A stretch of 64,000 nt of DNA from Mactra quadrangularis (lineage: Eukaryota > Mollusca > Bivalvia > Venerida > Mactridae), in contig CM046299.1 in the NCBI GenBank assembly GCA_025267735.1, positions 24,702,468 through 24,766,467 of the forward strand, written 5' to 3'. The notes beneath the pieces were generated by a model that worked only from the letters and a program-made list of their open reading frames with translations, was not told the origin of the DNA and did not search any database. The translations under genes were made by a program, and so were the position numbers. Positions 37,001 to 49,000 of the stretch are shown piece by piece; within the stretch, counting starts at the first letter, position 1; each line of letters opens with the position of its first letter.

Positions 37001-40000
37001 TTGAAATAAAATTATGTTCATTTCTGTGTAGGATTTATATATACCTATTTTGATTTACACCCAAATTAAAGTTACAACAACTACATTTGAGTATATACCA
37101 AATAGAACACCTAATAAAAAGAAGTTTAAAAAACATATCAGATACAGCAACAGTGACAAAATCATAAACCTTCCACAAAGCTAAAAAGCAAAAAGAGAGA
37201 TTTTTTATGTTTTGGAATTTTTGTTTTAAGAAGGGATGCCATAAACGAATTACCAAAGCTAGAACCTATAGAGTTTCTGTTGCAAAATAATTGTCACTTT
37301 ATAATTGTTAAACCAGGTTCTTTTGTACCATTTAGCTTCTAATGCAAGTTTTTTTTGTCATTCAACAATATATTGTAATTGTTTTGTTTTAGCTTGAAGT
37401 TGAGAGAGCATTATTGAATGTTCACAATACATTGTAATTGTTTTGTTTTAGCTTGAAGTTGAGAGAGCATTATTGGATGGTGAACATCATGCAGAGATGG
37501 AGAAACTTCAAGAAGATCAGGAAAAGATACAACAATTAAGACAGAAACAAAATTTACTCATGGAAAAAGCTACAAGGGAAAGACAAAAGGTGAGGTGTAG
37601 AGAGATATAGATAACTATCAATTTATATGATATAACCAAGGCTGGCTTTCCATGTCTTCCTATCCACTTCTGCTCAAACATAGACTTGGAATACATGTGT
37701 TGCCTGGCTCACCTTGTCAGCCTTTAGTCTGTCAGCAAAATCTGTCTGCACAAATTTGTGTTTTCTTCCAAATTGATATGCAATGTAGCTGTAGAAGCAA
37801 TAAATCAGTGAGAAATTCGAAAAAAAATTCAGAATATTAGCCTGATTTTCTAAAAGGGACATTAAGCCTTTCAATGGTGCTTGCCTTTAGACAACATCAT
37901 GTTTATTTGTAGGTGGCATCCCTAAAGTAAAAAAAATCCTTAAAATAATCTTCCGTGTTGCTCTTTGGTTATGGTAGGTCTGTGTTTTTACTATTGCTGT
38001 TTCTGTTATATTTGCTTATACCCTTTTCCCTTAATTTGAATCAATATTTTGTATTGCTTTTTTTAAAAGTTCAGCTTTTTGTTTTCACTTAGTGTAAATA
38101 TAATGGTGCAAGGTGTCACAGAGTTTATCTTATACTTGTAAAACCTTACAATGTCAAGTGTTTTATTTGTGTGAATACTAAGATAGATAATCTATGTTAT
38201 TATCTTATATATAGATCTATTATCTCAAGTTTTTATCATCATTTCATACATTAATATCATTATTTTATATTTCTCTCTCATTTCCCATTTAGGCAAAACA
38301 ACAGGTATGATCATATACAATAACACATATCCCTCTCGGTACAGTTGAGATGGGGTTCACATAGACTTCTATTATTCATTTAGATTGATTGTGTCGTAGA
38401 GTGTCCTGTGACTCTTTGTCTTTGTTAAATGTTGTATGTTTAGGAATTATGGGATATACTTGTATGTGTTTGTGTTAATCAATGTTTTCCGGGTGATTCA
38501 AAAGTTTGGAATATTTTTACATTGGGAAGGAAATGGTAATGCATCTATATGTATTTATTTTTGAGATCTTATGCAAAAGTCTATTAATATCTAGCAGAGC
38601 TCAACGTTTATTTTCTAAGTAGGTTGCCCAGTTGGACAACAGCTATATATTTTACTTGCCGAACTAAATTTTTACTGGCAGTAACAAGTTGCTTGAACTC
38701 AATAAAGGTTTTTTTTTTTGGGGGGGGGGGGGGGGTTACTGCGGTACAAACAAAATTGCTCCATTACAATGAAAAAATGTGTACAAAGCACATTGGCATT
38801 GATTTTGTGTTATGTGAATTTTTCAGCACTAGTGTTTATACAAAATTGTTTTTACCTTGCCAGTGCGGGTGGAAACCCCCAATACTTTGTATTCTGGATT
38901 ACATGTTTTTCCTAAACTTTTGTATCGCCCTTCATAATGTGAAAATATCTCTTTTTTTAGTTCATCTATTCTAGTAAACCCAAGTCTCTTATAGAATACT
39001 TTCTTTTATACCTAGTATTGTCATCAACATCCCATTACCATCCTCATAAGCACACTTCAATATGATGTTTTAAATTTACATTCAGTAAAATTATAGTCCA
39101 GTTTTTTTTACCTGTCAAAAAACTCATATCATTTTTTGGTTGTTCTCACAATCTATTAGTAGCTGGGATACTTAATTACCTCTTAGTTGTGCAACCAACA
39201 ATGAAATGGTATGGAATTTTGACTAGTCAAAAAAACTACACTGTTCTTTAATTTATATATTTGTAAACAAACATGAGCAATCAATAAATAATATTTATAC
39301 ATCTAAAATATGGTTACTAGTTGTCCCAAATGTCCTTAAAAGTCAATTTGATTGTTTTCTGAATATGAGGAACAATTCAGCATAAATTTAGTCCTCTAAA
39401 AATTATTTTCCATTTCATTACAATACCTTGTTAACTTCTTGTACATCTAGAGTGATGTCCCTTGTAGAAATTAGATGTTTTGTGGGTACATGTATACACA
39501 GTGCAGAATTGTACGGATGAATTGAAAAATTCCTGCTCCTGATCTGTTGTTATGTTTTTACGCATTCTGCACTGTGGTTTATGTCTATTAACTATGTCTT
39601 TGTTTTGTTTTATACTTACTTTGTCCAATTTTATTAATATGTCCCTCATACATACTTTCTTTGTTACAAGGTATTCTAGAATCAACTGTCTTTCAGTGGG
39701 TGCACAATGTACAAGTCCCAAGTCATTATCTTCTATGACAGGTTAACAAAATTGGACAATACATTAAAAATGTTTATGTTTTTGTTTTTGTCCATAGCTG
39801 TTGAGAAATGTATACTGGATTACTTGTATTATCATAGTATGTAATAGTTTTATGTAAAAATATATATCTTACATGTATATCAAATCATAACCATTTGTAC
39901 GTTATATTTATAGTATGGTAATGTTCAACTTGTCTTTAATTTTGTATTTTGTCTAAAATTTCATTTATAAATATCATGATAACTTTAGGTTACATTATGT

Positions 40001-43000
40001 TAAGGCAATTTGAAAATTGTCATACTATCTGTACAAAAATATATATAATTTGATACAAAAATCTTATATAATTATTCCATAAAGTAATGGAGATGCACAA
40101 ATACATCATTATACCCCCGCTTCGAAGAAGAGGGGGGTATACTGTTTTACCCTTGTCCGTCCGGACGTCCATCCGTCCGTCCGTTACAAAATTTCCATCG
40201 CAGTTTTCTCAGCAACTATTACATGCAGCAGCCTAATACTTTGCATATTGCTTCATCCCATAGTCCCATGTGGTGTAAAGCGATTTCATGCTCCTTGCTC
40301 ATCTACTTCCTGTTTGTCGCATATTTTTAGATATTTGCGGGGGTATCACTAGTGAGCATTAGCTCACAGATTTACTTGTTATATTTGTATCTTTATCAAT
40401 GTACTCATTGGTTGTTGAAATTAAGACATGATAAAGCATGGCTATAATGTACAAATTAATATTATAGTAATACATTGTGGTGCGGGTTGCATTGATTTCA
40501 TTAGGGAATTTTTTATTACATTTTTCATGTTTTCCTTTACGGCACTGTCCTTAGTTCTACCCAGATACCATTCATAAAATGGTTGTTAGTTTTACTTAAA
40601 GGTGGTTAATAAAGGTATAGCTTGTTCACATTGATATGAGACCAATATTAGGAATACAATCTCAATATCAGTTACATAGTAAAAATAAGACAGTCACAGT
40701 GTAGTAACTACATGATGTAGAAATTCATTCAGGTCAATTTGAGCAAGCTTATGTACCCATTTTCCCCACTTAAGTACACTTTTCTTATTTGACTCAAGTT
40801 ATCATGCACAATTTATCATTTACCATTTCACCTACTGTAAATCTGGCTTCTGGACATTATAGAAAATAACATGATATAGGATATCAATGGGTCATTGCAA
40901 AACTCATCTAACAAAATGTAAATAAAGAATCATATAGAGTTGTTTGGGCTTACCAATCAAATTATCTGTAGTTACTGTTGTTCTAATGATATTAAAGTAC
41001 AATACTTACATAATATCATCATGACCCAGGAAATATTAGACTTGTCTTATCTAATGATGCCCTTAAAAAATAAGTTAAAGTTCAGGATCTCTTAAGTGGA
41101 TCCTTTATGAAAAATATATGTAATACCATATATTCTGTAGTAAACACCCCCCGCTAATAATTGCCTCCTCCCTTTCAGCAAATGTAACTATATTTTGGGC
41201 ATTTATTAGGGAATATACAGTACCTCATATTTCTTTGATTATGTCAAGCAGTCCTTAAGTTCAGTGTCTTTTGTGATTGGATAAGACATAAATATCTCCT
41301 TTAATAGTATTTCTAAGAGGTTTAGAGCAAGAGTGACATAACTACATTGAAAATAAGTATTGATATACATTAATAAAGTACTAAGTTCTTAGTATGTCAT
41401 TGACAGGATATGAGTAACACTCATTATCAATATAATACCATAGTCATAGTGCAATCTGTTACACCTAAGAACAAAGATTATCTATTTATGTGTTTTTTCT
41501 TTATTGCAAAATGACGCCATGCTTTAATATCATGGTTTCTTTTTCTTTGATTTTTACCATACTTAGATTTGCTATAATTATACATTAATACATCAATGAG
41601 TCCATTCAACACTAGTCTACATCGCTCGTTATTTTCAAGTAGTTAGACTAGATTTGCGCTGATCTATAAAGTTGTCCTATATTCAGTCATGGTGCACTTT
41701 GTCATGGAGACATGGTTGATTTCGTAATGACTTTAGTGTCTAGATTTATCCCTGGGTTAATATATAAAGACCTTACAATAATGAAATCTTGTTAATTAAT
41801 TATCCGAGTTGTTGATTACCCCTGTTGTTGTATAAAACATTAGAGCTATGTTGTTACCTAAGACTTCTAAGTTGGATATTGTATTGGTATGATATCCTTT
41901 AAACAACAGTTTTATCATTTATGTTGATTTTAAGTTATAGTTTTGTTATACTCGGTACTTTCTCCTTTTATAATAAATTAAAAGGAGAAAATACAGAGTG
42001 TTTAATTTTTTGTGTCCTCCTGGATACCGAACTGAGATAATTTTGTTAGATTTTAGAGTTTATGATCAACAAGAGGATCATATCTTTTTGGAGAGTTGCT
42101 TGAGTCTGTATATTTACTTCTGACCTACTCCATTCACTAGATATAATAATAAATGTTGTGAACACGAGAATTTTTTTAGTCGAGTTTATATAATGTTAGT
42201 AAGAAAGCTTTGGCAGAGCTGCCGTGCCAGCTCAGTTTACAGAAATTAAAATGTCAACATGATACACTGATACACTAGACACACTGATGTCACATGTAAA
42301 AGTGTTGAGTTATGTTTCAGCTATTGGTTTTTATAGTGGAGTGGTGACTTTATATAGGGACATTTTTCTTTGCAAATTAAGCATTTTAGACTAAAAAATC
42401 TCCAAAATCGCTTGATTTTTGCAATAACCAATTTTTTTTAAGCGGAACTTTACTGTATTATACAATGTTTATATTTTTTTTTCTTTTTAGTTTAGAGTCA
42501 AAATAGTGTGATAATGTGCAGAGATGTTGTAAAAATATTATTTTTCTAAAAATATTGACAAATTTTTCACTTTTTTCATTGTAGGAGTTGGCAATCATAG
42601 AACGAGAAAGGTTAAAGTTAGAGAATTTAGAATTACAGAATGGTAATCTAGAAAAACAACTAGAACAATGTACAAATGATGAACATAAATGTATCGTAGA
42701 AAAGTTACAACGTAACAAAGAAATGCTAGATAATCAACGGAAAGTTTTTGATGATTTGGAGTTCCAACAACTTGAAGTAAGTTTGATTTTGTCTTTTTTC
42801 TATTTATTTTTAATTTTTTGTTCAACTGTCAGCGGTACATACATTAACTCCCCTGATTGATTTGAATAAACAAGACACGCCAGTAGGCTCTTTAAAATTT
42901 TATGTAGGTCATTCAAATACTCAACTTTCATATTGAAGTTAAGTTTTCCTACTCTGCTTTATGTAACATTGTCCAATGTTGCATTATACAGGAACACTGA

Positions 43001-46000
43001 GTGCCTACAATATTCTATATAATGTATAAATATTACTTTATCTCATATAATTGTTCCTGTGCTTATTGGGCTGTAGTTTCTTTGAGCTAAGAATTCAATC
43101 TAAGAATAATGCATACATACATACATAAATACATACACATCTTTGGGCAGTGACGGCATTTAACATATGCCTTTGGTCATTTACAACATTAATGGCAAAG
43201 ATCACACATTCATGACAAGCAGATATAACACAAACAGTATTTATTAATACCTGAGTTTGTTCCAGAAAGTGACAAAGCTCATTTTCGTTCAGTTTGCACT
43301 TAATTTGTTTCTAAAATTCAACAACAGTAAATTGCTATTAAGTTATATCATTATGTTGTATTTATTCACACCCACTCATTATGTTGATGCAATTTGTCTT
43401 CAATTTGCTGTGTGTATTATGGGACTTTAATATTCAGTGTAATTTATGTCTATTATTTAAATTGTTTGGTTACAAACTAATGATATTTCAGTAGTAAATT
43501 AGTTGTTCAAAACACATCTGCAATACTGCAAATTTATTAGGTTTTTAACTTGGATAAAAAACTTCCATTTTTTTAGTATTTGCATTAGATGTGTATCTTA
43601 TATGTGTATTATGTAATGCTTTTGTCTCAGAACCTTGTCGGCCACCTAACATAACAACCTTCGAAGCGAACATTTTAATTCAGGCTTTGATATTGTTGTT
43701 ATCATTGTTTATGTAGATTTTATTATCTTTATCATTATTTTTGTTATTTTGTTTATTTATTTATATTATTCTCATCATCATTATTATTATTATTGTTATT
43801 TGATTGTGTCATCCAGTCTATGAAATTAAAGGGTGTCCAGTTGCCCAGGACAACCACTTTTTAGTTTGGCATTGTCATCATCATCATCATCATCATTATT
43901 ATTATTTTCATTAATATTACATTATTATTATCATTATTATTTATTTATTAACAGTCAGAAGCTAAATTTGAAGAAGATAGAGAACAAGTACAAAGACGTT
44001 TACTGGCTGATCAGAATGATTTATTAGATCGTTATAAAACTAGAGAGGTATACTTTATACATTTATTGTTTTTTTTTTTAATTTATTATAAGTTCTAAGA
44101 TTTAGTTTTCCTTTAAACTTGATTTGTCTTGGTTGGGTTTAGTGCCAGAGCAAATTTTATAGATTATATCACAGAGTTTAGTCAAACTACTGGCCATTCC
44201 TGGAAAGGCTAAATCTCTAGATTTAAGTGCTAACCAATAATTAAGCCCATACTTCCATCAGTGACTGACAAAGCCCTACATGATTTAGAATCAGTCTAGA
44301 CTTAATAAATTATAATAAATCTAAAAAAAGTATTTAATATATTTTTGTATTACTTTAGTGAGCCCAATTACATTACTTTTTTGTTGTAAATGCTTTTCCA
44401 TGTCAGATTTTTGGGAGGTTGACCATTCAAACTAGCATGACAGTTTAGTTTACTAAAAAGTTAAAACAGAATTATTTAATTTGAATTTGTTGAGTAAATA
44501 AGCAATGAATAGCATAACTCTTGTCTACTTTCTTTTTAACTAGCTGTTGTGTGAACTGTTGCATATAAGGGAGATAACTGCCATTTGTCTATTATATAAT
44601 TATGTACTCCTAGAGTTGTCTTTCTTAGATGGAATAAAATCCTAATAAATAAAATATTCAGCACTCGGGGAACTTGGAAAGGGGCTTAGGGTAGTTAATG
44701 ACCTCTAATTATTTTGAAAGTAATTATGAACTAAATAAACTTGACATCGAAATTCATCATTTCTTTACCATCAAACAAAGCGGACCACATAAAACAATTC
44801 AGTCCCCTCTTAAAAAGCACTATAGCCCCCTCCTCCCGACAAAAAAGATATTGCCCCACCTCCAAAGAACTAAAATGCTTCTTCATACCATTTGCCTAAA
44901 ATGATGTCATCTAAAGAATGTAATTATATCATTGAATCATCCATAGTTAGAATGACATCATGTGTCGGTTGAACTGATTTAAAATTTAAACTATGTGGTT
45001 TCCTATAATTATACACAGTACATTCATTGTATATGTAAATATATGTATACATTACCTTATCTGAGTCTTGTTTGATTTATTGTGATGAAGTAAAGTAATG
45101 AATTAGAATGCAATAAATACCCACATCCTGCATGTAAAATATTTATCATTCAGTAATTAATTAATTATACCCCCGCTTCGAAGAAGAGGGGGGTATACTG
45201 TTTTACCCTTGTCCGTGCGTGCGTGTGTGCGTCCGTCCGTCCGTTACAAAATTTCCGTCACAGTTTTCTCAGCAACTATACCATGCAGCAGCCTGAAACT
45301 TTGCATATTGCTTCATCCTATAGTCCCATGTGGTGTAAAGCGATTTCATGCTCCTCGCTCATCTACTTCCTGTTTGTCGCATATTTTTAGATTTTGGCGG
45401 GGGTATCACTAGTGAGCATTAGCTCACAGATTTACTTGTTTGTTAAGTTCCTACTAATTTTGTTTAGATTGATTGTGAACTGTTCTAGTAACTTAAATTA
45501 ATCACGTTAGAGTCAAAGAAACAATGAATGGGATTCCAACAAATGCAGAGTTGGCTCACATATGATTACCAGTCCAACCATGTAACCACTCAGCCACACC
45601 CACTTTTATAAATGAATTAAATAGATAATTATGAATTTTGTAATTAATCAGATTTTTAATACTTCTTGAAAATTATGTTATACATTTAATGATGAAAATC
45701 ATATACTTTTGAGCTGTATCATTTTCTCATCATTATTTTTTGTTGTTGTTGTTCATAATAGTTTAGGGTCAAGAGTTAATAAGAGTAAGCAATATGTTTA
45801 ACATTTAACATAAATGGTTATTCATACATTAATGCTCTCATCTAACAAGAACAATGAAAAATAATAGTACAGGATTTACAGTCTATGAAATTAGCAAGTG
45901 TCTAGTTGCCTGGGACAACCACATTTTAGTTTGGGCAACCAACAATTTCTGTTGGACAACCATAAATCTACAAACAAGATATAAAAAAAAACGCTTGCCA

Positions 46001-49000
46001 CTAAAATGACCTGTTTGGACAACCACTTTCATATCCTAATTTTGTAGACTGGATTAAGTTAAAAAATTTGTTAGACTTTAAAAGATGGTTAAATTAATCT
46101 GTAGTGTGTTCAGTTACCTTGAACGTTCCAAAACGTTCCGTAACGGAAGTGTCGGAACAACTCAACCCATAGACAACTCAACCCGAGACAACTCAATCTC
46201 TTACTAACAGATTGAGTTGTCCCAACTTTGAGTTGAGTATTGCACTGGTTGAGTTGTCTTCGGGTTGAGTTCTCCCATACCTGTATTGTTAGCTAACAGT
46301 TATTACTGAACACAGGGCTGTTGTATATGCTAGACAGAACTGTGATTATTATAGTGAGGACCACTTAATTGTCTGTGATTTATATACCAGTCTGAAAGAC
46401 AGACGGTTAATGTTTGTTATAAAATCTGTTTTTAAGGCCCCATGTTAACAATGAGATATTAATAATGACAAGAATACCAGCTGTTTGATATAAACCATTC
46501 TACCATATCATCCTGGCCCCTTCTAACACCCTGCTGATTATACTAGATTAATGTTCATACTCCATTAATGTTCACACTTCATTTAACATTTCATACATTT
46601 TTTAGTACTTAGAATGAGTTTTAAAAAATACAACAACACTTGAGTTAACATGGATTTAAATTGTGTGGTTGTGGTGTATCATTTTCTCTGTGACTGGAAT
46701 TATCTTTTATGTCGTGTAAATCTAAAATATGTGCTTAATGAATGGAACATTTATTAAAAAATCTAATTTTGTTGATAAATATTCAATAAAAAGTAGTGAA
46801 TTTACAATAAACTCAAACAAAATGGGGAATAGATAATTTCAAATATGAAATTACATGGTGTGTATGACAAAACATGAACATAATAATCATTGTGCATAAT
46901 TGCATAAGACTAAAGTCTTGCATTGATTCTAATTATGTTATTTTTCAGTGTCAATCATTAACACCCCTTCTTTAAATACTTACTCAGGATCCATAAAATA
47001 TAATCTTATTTATGCACTGGGAATATTGAAGAAACCTTGAGTATTTAAATCAGCAAGGTTAATGCATGAGCCAGTGACAGTCCAATGTAATTTAACAATA
47101 TCTAACTGTATCTAAATCATTATTATACCAACTATGAACCATTGAAAATGTCGTGTTCAATTATAGCCTTGTATATTAAAATATTTTCAGGAAAGTTTAC
47201 AGCAGATATCATCACAACAAAGGGAGACAATTCTTGGTGTAAAACGTGAAATGGAAAGACTTGAAATAGATCGACATAAAGCTGTCGATCAATTTAAACA
47301 GGTTGGTGTAATTTTTATTATTTATTACCTTTGTCTTTAAGTTTACCAGGGACAACCTATGACTTCTATTTAGATTATGTATTTTTTTAGATTCTGAGCT
47401 AAGTTACTTAATTTACTTGGATGCTATTTTTTTTATGAAACAAGATACACATATGGCTCTTAAAGCTTTTAATTACAATCTACTTAATATCTAAAAAGTC
47501 ACATTAAATAGCAATCATTTTGTACATATAGTGATTATGGCCAACCCCTTTTTTCATGCCTCTGGGCCCTTTTCTGTGTCACAGAAAAGGGCCAGGAGAC
47601 TTGTAAAAGAGGCTGGGTGCATCTGAGGATTGATGTTTCAAAGTAACTATTTTTGCATAGGAAGTAACCCGCCCGGCTAGCTCAGTTGGTAGCAAGCAAG
47701 TCTACTGATCGAGAGGTCGTGGGTTCAATTCTCGGGCGGGGCATACTTTCGTGAAGCTTGGTCATAAAATTATTTCTACGGCCATTCTCCCTCCTACCAA
47801 TGATTTTTAATTATGTAGGGCAGTTGTCAGTCACTGACGAAAGTATGGGCTTAGTAGTTGGTTAACAGCTAAATCCAGAGATTTAGCCTTTCCAGGAGGA
47901 GTGAGTAGGTTGACTGACCGCCGTTATATGACCTATAAAATGTGTTGCTACGGCGTTAAACCCGACAAAAACAAAAACAAACAAAAGCATAGGAAGTAGC
48001 AAAAAGTTCAGGGAAGAGAGAAAAAAGGAGAAAGTGTAGCACCCATCTATTCAGTCTTAGAATAATCCCTAGTACATGTATACATTGGTGTCATATATGA
48101 CTGGATGTATGTCTTGGAGATACAGCCATTTTATTGTTAAGACATATTCTGTTTCAGTTTATTTCAAACTGATTTCAATTAATTGATTTGTGTTTGCATC
48201 ACTCACTATTCCATAAAACTTTAATTGCAGTATTTTTCTCTCAGAATCAATTATTTCTTGTTGATGAATAATAATCAATTACCTGTGTAGTATTTAAGAT
48301 ACAAGTTACCTGGTACCAAGTCGTTAAAACAATAATTGTTAAATCAGAAATTAACATATAAATCAATGAAACATGCATCAGTTTTTATAATCATGGTTTA
48401 TTGTGTGATTGTCGATCAATCATTGTGATGTATAAAACTCAACAATAGAAATATGACAATGTAATTAATCAATTTCGTTGGTGAAAGTTTTTAGGACTGG
48501 CCCTTAATTTTAAGCTCAGAAATTTTTGAACCCTGAAAAATGTTTTTTTCTTATGTTGAAGCTGCTAAAGTAATGAAATTTTTAGAAGTGCCTGAAATTT
48601 GAAATTCTAAACTTTTATCTAAAGAAATATTTAGTTAATGTATAAGTCTGACTCTAAAATGAGCAAGTAGGTTTTATGACATCTTTCTATCAGACATTTC
48701 TAAAAGAGCCAGTCCAACAGATATGACCAGTGAAATTCCAGTCGGTCCAGGAAATAGTCTGTCGTGACCAGGCCAAATGTCAGGTTAAATTTCATTTTTT
48801 TAAATTAAAATTAGAACAACTATGGGCCCTTTTATCTTATTTATTGGTATGAATTTAACTAATTTTGATGTTTGTCTTCAGTTAAAAGTTATATTAATGA
48901 CTGATTAGCAACCAGAAAACAGTAATGATAAGTTGTATTGACATATTTTGATGATTTCTTCCAGTCCAGTGAAACCTGATTTGATCCAGTGATTTTTTCA

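Noticed and set aside
39431..39746. 96-codon minus-strand ORF overlapping a 64-codon plus-strand ORF
   Set aside because: Neither resembles a known protein; no promoter, splice sites or poly(A) context. Kept only as a possible unique-sequence curiosity.
47668..47745. Functional tRNA genes in the SINE heads (also 30753, 58700-58774, 63725)
   Set aside because: A and B boxes are present but acceptor stems are imperfect and each head runs into a SINE body; target duplications show retroposition.
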